Positions 1-8,345 of a stretch of DNA of 27,500 nt are shown here, piece after piece. Source of the DNA: Stramonita haemastoma. Taxonomy: Eukaryota; Mollusca; Gastropoda; Neogastropoda; Muricidae. A program made the translations under genes and the position numbers. The notes beneath the pieces are model-generated. The model saw only the letters and a list, made by a program, of their open reading frames with translations. It was not told the origin of the DNA and made no database searches. The stretch's first letter is position 1. Each line of letters begins with the position of its first letter. The stretch is from positions 4,804,208-4,831,707 of the forward strand of contig CM060336.1 in NCBI GenBank assembly GCA_030674155.1, in the 5' to 3' direction.

Positions 1-11
1 AGTCCACTCTA

Positions 12-60
12 CTCCACTCCAGTCCCATCCACTCCTATCCAGTCCCATCCAGTCCAGTCC
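12..60. repeat. Short degenerate agtccactcc/agtcccatcc repeat
   Basis: Imperfect tandem copies of a ~10-bp unit (agtcccatcc, agtccactcc) lie in the intron just downstream of p190 exon 6. The array may continue past the left edge. Confidence 0.7.
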
Positions 61-66
61 ACTCAC

Positions 67-285
67 TCTTTCTTCCTCTGCTGTGCCTGCAGCTGCTGGA
101 GGTGGTTGCGGAAGCAGCCCTCAGCCTCCACAGAGGTGAGGAGGTCCAGGGGGATGCGCTTCTCCTCCTTGTTGTCCAGGAAATCCTCCGTCTGCTTCCA
201 GCTGTCCCCCACGGGGCACACCTCCACAAAGTGGCTGGAGAAGTCGGGGTGGTTCTGCATGAGCCGCTGGATCGTCTGCCACCCC
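67..285 (-). CDS. ARHGAP35: p190 RhoGAP (ARHGAP35/5-like), coding exon 6: second FF-type domain
   Basis: Internal exon of a p190 RhoGAP gene, a cytoplasmic GTPase-activating protein for Rho. The 73-codon piece contains TIQRLMQNHPDF, EEKRIPLDLL and a Gln-rich helix ending LQQLQAQQRKKE. It aligns by eye with the second FF region of vertebrate p190 (KAKKLLETKPEF, ENERIPFDL). Acceptor: tatcag before 285. Donor: GTGAGT at 66 to 61. It enters after 2 nt of a codon (AA from exon 5 plus G, giving Lys) and leaves with 2 nt of a codon, so the gene continues past the left edge. FF domains of p190 bind TFII-I and other partners. The remaining FF domains, the middle domain and the catalytic RhoGAP domain are not in the window. 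ARHGAP35 and ARHGAP5 arose by vertebrate duplication, so the symbol stands for the single invertebrate p190 orthologue. Confidence 0.88.
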
Positions 286-387
286 CTGATACACAACGCA
301 CACAGATATAAGAATGTAGGATTGCTGATGCCTGTATTAGTGTATAGTCTGCCACTCCCTGATACACCACACACACACACAAACTTG

Positions 388-790
388 TGAAAGTAGGATT
401 ACATGCAACTTGAGACACATACAGGCTAACACACAAATGTAGGACTACATGTAACTGAGACACACACACAGGCAAACACACAAATGTAGGACTACATGTA
501 ACTGAGACACACACACAGGCAAACACACAAATGTAGGACTGCATGTAACTGAGACACACACACAGGCAAACACACAAATGTAGGACTGCATGTAACTGAG
601 ACACACACAGAGGCAAACACACAAATGTAGGACTGCATGTAACTGAGACACACACACAGGCAAACACACAAATGTAGGACTACATGTAACTGAGACACAC
701 ACACAGGCAAACACACAAATGTAGGACTGCATGTAACTGAGACACACACACAGGCAAACACACAAATGTAGGATTACATGCCACTGAGGT
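388..790. repeat. 47-bp minisatellite
   Basis: Eight copies spaced exactly 47 bp: the aaatgtagga motif starts at 435, 482, 529, 576, 623, 670, 717 and 764. Looser copies flank it near 388 and 910. Each unit holds aaatgtaggactacatgtaa, gagacacacacacag and gcaaacacac. It lies in the intron between p190 exons 5 and 6. The unit lacks stops in the minus frames, so long Cys/Val-rich ORFs appear but are not genes. Confidence 0.95.
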
Positions 791-1212
791 ATTGCATAGT
801 CTGCCCCCCCCCCCCCCCCCCATGGCAACCATCACAGGCAAACACAAACATTGGACCACATGTCACAGAGGTTCCCCATAGTCTGCAACACCCTCACACA
901 CACACAGAGGCAAACATAGGAATGTAGGACTACATGTAACCAGGCCTGTATAGTCTGCCCCCCCCCCCCCCCCTCCTCCCCCCTTCCCCCCTGGCAAAAA
1001 CAAATGAAAGATTATACAAATGCAGGGGGACGGGACAGCCTGGTGGTTAGAATATAACCGCGTAACTGGAAAAAATTCTCTGAACACATAACCACAATGA
1101 ACCAGTAAACCAATAAAACAAAAAACCCCACAACCAACACCCCCACACACACACAACCCCCCCCCCCACAACACACACACAAACCCACACAAAACCCACC
1201 ACATATACATAC
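791..1212. other. Intron remainder with poly-C tracts and CA-rich sequence
   Basis: Part of the p190 exon 5 to 6 intron. It has C runs at 804 to 821 and 958 to 973, and a CA/C-rich low-complexity block at about 1130 to 1205 next to the exon 5 donor. On the sense (minus) strand the C runs are G runs. No coding signal was seen. Confidence 0.7.
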
Positions 1213-1481
1213 TTCTCAGAAACAGAGTCCACAGTGGGCAGGTAGTGTTTCAGCAGACGAGGCAGCTGCTGCAGGTAGTGGTGTTCCCTCAGGCGGATCT
1301 GCTCCTCCCTCAAATGCTTGATGTGGCGTCGGAACTCGTTGCGCGCCTGCTCTGTGCCGAACAGGTCCAGGTAGTGCGTGAAGTCGTGCTCCGTCTGAAG
1401 ACGACGTCGCGCGCTGTTCCAGATGGTGCGGGGGTCGTTGATGTTGCTGCGGAGGAGGTGACGGTACGCTTCCGTCGCCAC
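1213..1481 (-). CDS. ARHGAP35: p190 RhoGAP, coding exon 5: first FF domain
   Basis: Internal exon of about 89 codons. It starts VATEAYRHLLRS and contains TIWNSARRRLQ, HDFTHYLDLFG and ARNEFRRHIKHLREEQIRLR, then LKHYLPTVDSVSEK. The WNSARRRL, FTHYLDLFG and FRRHI helices are typical of the p190 first FF domain, which follows directly on the GTP-binding domain. Acceptor: gtgcag before 1481. Donor: GTATGT at 1212 to 1207. It begins in phase 0 and ends with 2 nt of a Lys codon, matching exon 6. The exon is GC-rich and CpG-containing compared with its introns. The reading frame is intact. Confidence 0.9.
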
Positions 1482-1611
1482 CTGCACGCGCAGTAGAAAT
1501 GTGGAATTGTTTTTATTTATTCTGGGGGGTTTTGTTGGGGTTTTTTTTAGAAATGTGGAATTATGATCTGTTGTCTGTCTGACAAAAAAAATTTTTTTGT
1601 TAGAGGACAGT

Positions 1612-1840
1612 GCTTCTTTTTTGTCGAACGCTCAGACAGTGACTATTGTTGTCTGTTATATAAGCAAAAATGCATTGCTCTGTCATTAAACGCCTGACCA
1701 GACAGGCCCAGCATATCTGACTTTGGCATGGAAGAGAATATTGGTATCTATTAAGTCTTTCTGTTAAAAAAAAAAAAAGGCAGGAGAAGGGACCAAGAAG
1801 ATAGAAAATAGACAAGGAGGAGATGACAAGAAAAAAAGGA
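1612..1840. repeat. Unnamed interspersed repeat E, copy 1
   Basis: Begins ttttgtcgaacgctcagac, continues with ctattgttgtctgt, gcgaaaatgca-like and caggcccagcat segments, then an A-run and a purine-rich block (ggcaggagaagggacc, gacaaggaggagatgacaag). The same order recurs at about 2768 to 3010, 3325 to 3385 and 5634 to 5830, all in the same orientation inside p190 introns. The family was not identified. Bases 1850 to 1897 resemble, in reverse orientation, the start of SINE family D (gctagagct..ggttcaccaatg). Confidence 0.65.
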
Positions 1841-2162
1841 ACAAGGTCGCATTCCCAAAATCTCAGCATTGGTGAACCTTACAGCTCTAGCCGAGAAGCA
1901 AAAAAAAATATAAAAAATAAAAAAAATCTCCATCCATGATCCCACCCAGCCAACTCCCTACCTGACCTCTTTTCAGATGAGTAGAAGAATGCTGGAAGGA
2001 ACAGATGCCAAAATTTACAAAACTGCATACACACATGGACTGGACATAAAAAAAAAGCACGTAAGCTCATTCCACTATCCTGGAAATACAAGAATAAAAC
2101 AATAAATAAACAAAGCAATAAACAAACAAAGCAATAAATAAACAAATTTATAACATTTTTAC

Positions 2163-2480
2163 CTGGCAGATTTCCCGCCTCTGGCGCGCAGCGTCCAGGT
2201 AAGGCAGGATCTTGAAGCGGGGCTTGCTGCGGTCGATGAGGTGAGCCAGCAGCATGAAGGCCGCCTCGATGTTCACGTTCTCGTGGGCAGACGTCTCCAC
2301 CCACTGCACGGGACCTTTGAACTCCCGGCGGCCCAGAAGCCGCTCCAGTTCCCGCACGATCTGCTCGTCGGCTTCGTCCTGCTTGGTGGACACCAGCACC
2401 ACCGGCTTCTTGGTCTTCATGGCCGCCGACAGCAGCGAAGCCACAAACTCCAGCTGTTTCTCTGTAGACCTCTGAGGGAC
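2163..2480 (-). CDS. ARHGAP35: p190 RhoGAP, coding exon 4: C-terminal half of the GTP-binding domain
   Basis: A 106-codon, phase 0/0 exon. It contains KTKKPVVLVSTKQDEADEQ with the TKxD-type guanine-specificity (G4) motif, then VETSAHENVNIEAAFMLLAH with the SA (G5) motif, then LIDRSKPRFKILPYLDAARQ. Vertebrate p190 has the same order (KTKKPIVVVLTKCDE, VETSARSNVNVDLAF, LIDKSRGKTKIIPYFEAL). Acceptor: tcttccag before 2480. Donor: GTAAAA at 2162. The exon start, VPQRSTEKQLEFVASLL, replaces the vertebrate RGMNRNFDDQLKFVSNLY segment. The exon is intact and is followed on its 5' side by a long polypyrimidine tract in the intron. Confidence 0.93.
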
Positions 2481-2518
2481 CTGGAAGACACACACAGCCA
2501 CAACTGCCAGTGCACAGA

Positions 2519-2767
2519 AATGACACTTCTTTTTCTTCTTTTTTTTTTCTTCTTGTTCTTGTTCTTGTACTTCTTCTTTCTTCATGTTCTTCTTCTACTT
2601 CTTTTTTCTTCTTGTTCTTTTTCTACTTCTTCTTTTTTCATCTTGTTCTTTTTCTTGTTCTTTTTCTTCTTCTTCTTCTACTTCTTCCTCTACTCCTTCT
2701 TCTACTTCTTTTTTTTCTACTTCTTCTACTTCTTCTCCTTCTCGTCCTCCTCTTCTTCTCCTCCTTC
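2519..2767 (+). repeat. Long polypyrimidine (CTT/TTC)n tract
   Basis: About 250 bp made almost entirely of T and C, with tandem cttctt and ttcttgttcttt units. It is GAA/AAG-rich on the sense strand of the p190 gene and starts about 40 bp 5' of the exon 4 acceptor. The F/L/S-rich ORFs here are low-complexity artefacts. Confidence 0.9.
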
Positions 2768-3010
2768 TTCAACAGCTTAAACAGCAACTATTGTTTTCTG
2801 TCATGTGAGCGAAAATGCACTGTGCTGCTATTCAGAGCCTGAAAAGTCAGGCCCAGTGCATCCCACTTCGGTGTGGGAGAGAATGGTCATGTTTTAAGTT
2901 TTTCTAAAAAAAAATAAAAAATAAAAAAAGGCAGGAGAATGGACCAAGAACACAAAAAACAGGCAAGAAAGAGGTGACAGGAAGAAATGGGACAAGAAAA
3001 ACAACAGGGA
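2768..3010. repeat. Repeat E, copy 2
   Basis: Same segment order as copy 1: ctattgttttctgtcatgtg, gcgaaaatgcac, aggcccagtgcat, an A-rich stretch, then ggcaggagaatggacc and ggtgacaggaagaaa. Its left end abuts the polypyrimidine tract. Confidence 0.65.
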
Positions 3011-3195
3011 AAAAGAGGGGGAAAAACAACAACACTTTTCTGGTGTTTAACATGAGTTTCCATTAGAGAGGCAATATAGCTCCTCAGTTCCCATGAAGTT
3101 TTTTCCCATTCTCTACACCACACATTTCAAATCATAATTTTAACATGGGGAAATACATTAAGTAAAAAAAAAAAAAAAGAAGAAGAAATTGTTAC

Positions 3196-3287
3196 CTGGC
3201 TGACATCGAAGCAGCAGAGAAATCCATCCACTGCCAAACGTCCCTCAGGCATCAACTTCTGTTCATAGGAACTGTCCGTCTCCATTC
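3196..3287 (-). CDS. ARHGAP35: p190 RhoGAP, coding exon 3: short GTP-binding-domain exon
   Basis: A 92-nt exon: 2 nt completing a Gly codon plus 30 codons, METDSSYEQKLMPEGRLAVD followed by GFLCCFDVSQ. This is the p190 segment [22 protein letters not shown], a central strand of the GTP-binding domain. Acceptor: gtgcag before 3287. Donor: GTAACA at 3195. Exon 2 ends with the first nt of the Gly codon and exon 4 starts in phase 0, so both junctions join in frame. The small size makes it easy to miss. Confidence 0.9.
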
Positions 3288-3324
3288 CTGCACACACAAC
3301 ACCCATACCCATACATTTCTCTTC

Positions 3325-3385
3325 TTTGTCGAACACTCACACATCTACTATTGTTGTCTGTCATTTGAGCGAAAATGCTATCAGG
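3325..3385. repeat. Repeat E, fragment
   Basis: Carries tttgtcgaacactcac, ctattgttgtctgtcat and gagcgaaaatgct, matching the first ~60 bp of copies 1 and 2. It stops before the SINE at 3432. Confidence 0.6.
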
Positions 3386-3431
3386 TCTAATGACTCACAA
3401 AAAAGACAGCTCACTAAGCTGTGCATATAAA

Positions 3432-3722
3432 AAAAGTTAAAGTCTGTCCCGAGCCATAAGGCTCATCAGGCCGGTGCTTATCCCGGTTTCTGTGGCGTTA
3501 AGCGACTGAGAGTCATAGACTCCCCCCTGGATAGGACGCCAGTCTATCGCAGGGTTAACCCCCCAACACAAGGTTGGTACCCCTTTTACACCTGGGTGGG
3601 GTGAAAAAATAGCCGTAAAGTGCCTTTTCCAAGGGCACAACACCATAGCCGAAAGCTGAGATCAAACCCGCAACCTTTAGATTACGAGTCCAACGCCCTA
3701 ACCACTAGGCTACAGCGACGGC
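3432..3722 (-). mobile_element. SINE family A, copy 1 (tRNA-derived), with target-site duplication
   Basis: Full-length ~290-bp SINE in the p190 exon 2 to 3 intron. On the minus strand the head reads gtagcctagtggttagggcg (A box) and later gcgggtttgatctcag (B box), followed by a body with gatagactggcgtcctatcc. An 18-bp direct repeat with one mismatch (ctaagctgtg[c/t]atataaa) flanks it at 3414 to 3431 and 3722 to 3739. Confidence 0.9.
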
Positions 3723-3739
3723 TAAGCTGTGTATATAAA

Positions 3740-3935
3740 CACAACAAATCTTCCTATATATATCTCTACGGACTCTAAGACACAAAAGACAGTATCACCA
3801 ACCTATGTATACACACACACCAAATCTTCCTATATATCTACTGACTCTAAAACACAAAAAAGACAGACTCATCAACCTAGACACATATACACACACACCA
3901 AATCTTCCTATATACCTACAGACTCTAAACACAGA
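3740..3935. repeat. Short tandem repeat, ~65-bp unit
   Basis: Three imperfect copies of a unit with caaatcttcctatatat, ctactgactctaaaacacaa and agacagactcaccaacct. It lies next to the exon 2 donor, and the last unit overlaps exon-adjacent sequence (cagactcaccaagct). This may be another expansion of an exon-intron junction: each unit carries an actcaccaa-like donor complement. Confidence 0.7.
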
Positions 3936-3940
3936 CTCAC

Positions 3941-4220
3941 CAAGCTGATCCTTGCAGATGTACATAAGTTTCTCGGCGGACTGCACGCGCACGGCAGTGC
4001 AGCGCTTGATGTAGGGCTCGGTGCGGCCCGTCTTGAAGGGCTGAAAGGACACATCGTCGATGAACTCAGTCTGCTCCAGCACTTGGAATGTGTAGTTGTT
4101 GCCGTCGTCCGTTTTGGTCACATCGCCCCAGTACAGGAAGTGGTCATTGTTGATCACGCGGCCAGCAAAGTCGCTCTGGCTCAGCACAGATATGTGCTCA
4201 CTGTGGTACTTGTCGGCCAC
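3941..4220 (-). CDS. ARHGAP35: p190 RhoGAP, coding exon 2: GTP-binding domain after the P-loop
   Basis: A 280-nt exon starting VADKYHSEHISVLSQSDFAG and including NNDHFLYWGDVTK, LEQTEFIDDVSFQPF, PYIKR, SAEKLMYICKDQLG. It matches the p190 stretch ADEFHLDHTSVLSTSDF, NNDHFLYWGEV, VEQTEFIDDQTFQP, SAEKLMYFCTDQLG. Acceptor: gttttcag before 4220. Donor: GTGAGT at 3940 to 3935. It begins in phase 0 and ends in phase 1. The first ~45 nt and the preceding acceptor are repeated five more times in the intron just upstream (4221 to 4660). Only the copy at 4220 continues into the full conserved exon. Confidence 0.92.
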
Positions 4221-4665
4221 CTGAAAACAGTATACCCATTTTAGAAACAGTATTGTCATGTTGGTTCAGCACAGAAATATGCTCACTGTAGTATTTGTCG
4301 GCCACCTGAAAACAGAATACCCGTTTCAGAAACAGTATTGTCACTTTGGTTCAGCACAGAAATAAGCTCACTGTGGTATTTGTCAGCCACCTGAAAACAG
4401 AATACCAGTTTTTAGAAACAGTATCATCACTTTGGTTCAGCGCAGAGATATGCTCACTGTGGTACTTGTCGGCCACCTGAAAACAGAATACCTTTTTAGA
4501 AACAGTATCATCACTATGGTTCAGCACAGAGATGTGCTCACTGTGGTATTTGTCTGCCACCTGAAAACAGAATACCGGTTTTAGAAACAGTATTGTCACT
4601 TTGGTTCAGCACAGAAATATGCTCACTGTGGTATTTGTCAGCCATCTGAAAACAGAATACCCACT
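4216..4665 (-). repeat. 85-bp tandem array duplicating the exon 2 splice acceptor and exon start
   Basis: Six head-to-tail copies of an 84 to 86 bp unit. The shared gccacctgaaaacag-like core starts at 4216, 4301, 4386, 4472, 4556 and 4641. Read on the minus strand, each unit has a pyrimidine tract, a TTTTCAG acceptor and about 15 codons resembling VADKYHSEHISVL. The copy at 4216 is the real exon 2 boundary. Copies differ by a few substitutions and the outermost reads ATGGCTGAC instead of GTGGCCGAC. Because 85 is not a multiple of 3, using a decoy acceptor would shift the frame. Confidence 0.9.
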
Positions 4666-5085
4666 TCAGTAAAAGAAATCTTTAATTATTATACCATCAG
4701 TCAGTTAGAATCTCCGTTCTCCAATATAACAGAGAGAAAAAAAAGACAAATTCAAAACCATATTTTAACACTTTAATGATTAATCTAGTAAAACTAACTG
4801 CTAGTGTATGTTTTAACTGTAAAAAAAAAATTCTAATACTCAAAAGCATGGAAAAGTAAGCATATCTCTCACAGTTCTTGAGCATGAAAACCTAACAGAT
4901 TTCTTTTTCAAAAACCTAATGAATACAGCAAACATATATGCAATAAATAAAACAGAGACAGACACATATGATAAATAAAACAGACAGACACATATGATAA
5001 ATAATACACAGACAGACACATATATGACAAATAAAACAGGAACAATCTAATCTACCCACAGATAAAGCCATGTATGGATCCAGTA

Positions 5086-5228
5086 CTGATGGATGAAGCG
5101 ATTGCACAGGCAGGATTTGCCGATGCCATACTGGCCCTTCTCACGCTCAGTGCCGGATAATCCAATGACGCAGATATTGAACACTCGCCCCTCCCCTTTT
5201 TTGCCATCCTCCCTAAGTCTGTTCACAC
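5086..5228 (-). CDS. ARHGAP35: p190 RhoGAP, coding exon 1 (P-loop exon; both ends uncertain)
   Basis: Encodes [20 protein letters not shown] followed by [14 protein letters not shown], the N-terminal p190 P-loop (vertebrate [25 protein letters not shown]). Homology needs the exon to end after CAG at 5086, which would join exon 2 as NRFIHQ-VADKY. That matches the vertebrate spacing exactly, but the next bases are TACTGG rather than GT. A GT one base earlier would shift the frame. A phase-0 donor at 5055 (GTAGAT) would keep the frame and add ten residues. The 5' end is drawn at the AG before 5228. The frame also runs upstream to ATGs at 5238 and 5256, so the protein could start there ([11 protein letters not shown]) or in an unseen upstream exon. 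Confidence 0.75.
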
Positions 5229-5396
5229 CTGCAACCATACATAGTTTATAAATCATCTCACCTCAGTCCTTCATCACAGTCACAGTTACACTGACACCTC
5301 ATTTTCTACCCATTCCATGAATTTTTTTTTTTCATTTTTTCATTCCCAGGCTAGTGCTTTGAGGTTAACCAATTTTGTGTAAGCAACCGTTACCAT

Positions 5397-5416
5397 CCCC
5401 CCCCCCCCCCCCCCCC
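5397..5416. repeat. Poly-C tract (20 nt)
   Basis: A run of 20 C in the presumed 5' intron of the p190 gene, read as poly-G on the sense strand. Confidence 0.95.
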
Positions 5417-5633
5417 AAAAAATCATTTTGGCAGCCACATACTAACTTCAGAGATTGTGTTTTAATATAACATAAAACATGAAAAACAACCTGTTTTGTC
5501 AAAAAGAGATGCATTGTTAGATAAAGCAAACAATACAGTGTCAGAAATGCAGAAAGCATGAAGTCATAAATCTCATAAGTCTGCTGGCTGCCATGTCTGA
5601 CCTAATAAATGACCTATAATAAGGATTCTTCTT

Positions 5634-5830
5634 TTTATTCTTTGTCGAACTCAGACAGTATCTATTACTGTCTATTATACATTATTCTTATAAGCGAAAA
5701 TCTGCGTTCTGCTACCTTTAAGCGCCCGACAAGTCAAGCCCAATGCATTCAACTTTCAGATGGGACAGAATTGTTATCTGAAGGCAGAAAATAGACAAGA
5801 AGGTGGTGACAGGAAGAAAAGGAACAAGGC
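5634..5830. repeat. Repeat E, copy 4
   Basis: Carries ttctttgtcgaactcagaca, ctattactgtct, gcgaaaatctgcg, caagcccaatgcattc, then gacaagaaggtggtgacagg. Same orientation and order as copies 1 and 2. Confidence 0.6.
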
Positions 5831-7889
5831 AGAAACAAAGAAAGGAATAGAAAAGAGGGAATTCCTAGCACAGGACTTCCAGAAGATTGGGATGCTATTT
5901 ATACTGACAGGCTCCTGGCATCTCCACAAGGGATAACAAGAATAAAAGTCATAAACAGACAAATTAACAATGAAAATAAGTAATGGTCAACAACAATAAC
6001 ATGCAAACAATTCAGGTAAATAATGGTCATCAAAAGATATTTGAGAGATGATTTTCCTCTTGAACAAAAAAAAATTCAAATGGTTAGTTTCTTGTTTGGT
6101 TTTTTTTTTAAATCAATTTGATTTAAAAATATTCTAAATATTAACAATGGATATAAAAAACATGGAAATCTCAACTATAAAAAAATGAAAATTTGGGGTT
6201 ATTAATGAATCTTCAAAAAATTACAAGACATAAAATGATAATCTAATGGACATTTCAGTTATACATAAGACATAACTCATATTCATGAACATTTCAGACA
6301 CTGGTCATCAGGAGACATACAAACTATCAATTGAGATGACAAAATTGAATATATCATAATACCAAATAACATGTATTATAAATAAACTAAGTTATTCACA
6401 ATAATCAACCCTACAGGTCTGCTTTATATACTTGAGCAAGTCAAGAAATAAAGTTTCATACTAGATACATTAACGGTGACCACAAGACATCATAATCTGA
6501 TCATATGAACTAGTTTCATAACATAACAATTAAGTTATTAACAGCAACGGTGACCACAAGACAAGTTAAGCATAAGAACTCACTTCAGGTTCCCAGCATT
6601 ATCAGTACCAAACTGTCCATTTCTGAAACAAACAAACAACAACTGGTCATTTCGAGTTCACACCATCACTCTACCATAACACAACCAACATATAGAAAAC
6701 TGGCATGCATGGCCTACTGGGCATGTCTTTCTATTCACCACAGCACTGTGTTTAGAGACAATAAATTCATTTTTATCCTGCAACTGCGATGAAATGATGA
6801 TAGGCTTCTGACCCGCACATGCTTATGATACTTGAAAACTTCACACAACCTATTTGTTCAGAGATGTTTCCAAGACAAATGATGGCAAAAGATTTTTTTG
6901 GTTTTTGCAGGCATTTTTTATATCATGACTGCTTTTACAACAGTAAATGAGATGACAGTTTGATGTTTACCTACTGAATGAAAAGACAGTGAAAATACAA
7001 CCAGAAAGCCTGTTTTAGTTTGGGAACTAAGTAGAACTGAAAAGCAAATCTATGACATTTCTTTCTCTTTAAAGATTTACAATTTGGTATCATATTAAGT
7101 ACGTTAGACAGCCTGTTTCAGTTTGGGAATGGTAAGTTTATATTGAAATGCACACCCATTTTTATTTTTAATTTCTTTTCAAGACTCAAGACTGGAGATC
7201 TACTAATTGGAATTCCCTTTACAAAGAAATTTTCAACCTGTTTGGGGCTAAAAGTGAGAAAATGACACCACATCTATTCAGTCTAGTCTTAGAAACTTGT
7301 CTTGCATGACATTTTTTTTCCGTTTTCAACAATGATTTACTTTATGCAGTTTCTTCCATCAAAACCAAACAAAGGCTATGACTAATGTATGTTCTCATGC
7401 CAAATTATCAAATTTTCATGACAAGAATTTTCCTCATCCGCTACTACCTCCTCAAAAGACAAGAGAAAAGATTACTCAGAATCTGCTATGATCAGGTTTC
7501 TAATAACCAAAGCATAACATAACGGGGGAAAATTAAAAAGATAAAACTGTAACTGATTATGACACGAGTCTAAAAAATCACTTGTTGACAACAAAGAATA
7601 ATCACTCAAGAATCTGAACATGTAAAACAAACAGTAACATGTAGCATTAGCTGATGGTTACTGACAATGGTCCCAATCATTTTCCTTTTCACTTTACTTA
7701 CCATCACTCATCAACAAGGACAGAGTACAAGTTTAGCTGCGGATTAAAAGTGACTAGATCTCCCCAACCGACTAGTTTCAAGTGCTACTTAAAACAGCAA
7801 AGTCATGAAGCAGGAAACCGCAACTTGTAGTTGTAAGCATTGTTGCTGATTGACTAAGAGTAAGACTATTTATATATTCATGATATTGT
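5831..7889. other. AT-rich non-coding stretch
   Basis: No ORF with protein similarity I recognise, no tRNA-like structure and no strong repeat. If the p190 gene has an upstream non-coding exon, this is 5' intron. A short motif with gtgaccacaagac recurs at 6476 and 6549. Confidence 0.5.
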
Positions 7890-8345
7890 GTGTGTCTTTC
7901 ACAACCGCTTCTCTCCTCTTCTCTGCATTCCTATAACTGGGTTAGGTATGCAGTGTCAGTCTTCAGTTTTTAGTAATCAAAGGAGGTCTGCCCACTGGCC
8001 TCAGCCATCACATTCCAACTTCAAAGCAGCTCAGTCTTTTCGTACAGTATGCATGCTGGGTATGTTCATGTTTTTGTAACCCACCGAACACAGGCATAAT
8101 TTACAGGATGTACATATTTGATCTTCTGAATAAGTATGCATTATGAAGAAAATAAAGGCTGGCAGATCTGCATTAAAGTTGACCTGAGAGATTGTAAAAA
8201 TCTTCACCCCTATTAATCTACTTTACTAAACAGTGCTGCTGAGAATGAGATTCACACTCACAACTTCATGGACCCACAGGATTGTAAGCAAACACAACAA
8301 TCTTAACCAACTCAGCCAACCAGATCCTAAATTCCATGACATGAC
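7890..8345 (-). mobile_element. SINE-like family B, copy 1
   Basis: Shares long segments with 21185 to 21960: ggaggtctgcccactggcct, gcatgctgggtatgtt, gtaaccc, acaggat, gttgacctgagagatt. The right end on the minus strand reads ggctgagttggttaagattg, resembling a tRNA A box, then a weak B-box-like gtgtgaatctc. This indicates a ~450-bp tRNA-headed SINE on the minus strand. Boundaries are approximate and no target-site duplication was found. Confidence 0.6.

Noticed and set aside
415..790. CRISPR-like regularly spaced repeats
   Set aside because: The units are directly abutting with no unique spacers, and the context is a eukaryotic intron.
35..828. Long minus-strand ORFs rich in Cys, Val and Leu
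   Set aside because: They are translations of the 47-bp minisatellite, open in several frames at once and not resembling a protein.
2241..2842. Plus-strand ORFs rich in Phe, Leu and Ser
   Set aside because: They lie opposite p190 exon 4 and across the polypyrimidine tract, so composition explains them.
3437..3646. ORF ending SLMARDRL, seen again at 23456 to 23692
   Set aside because: It is part of SINE family A read through its body. The repeat comes from element copies, not a gene family.
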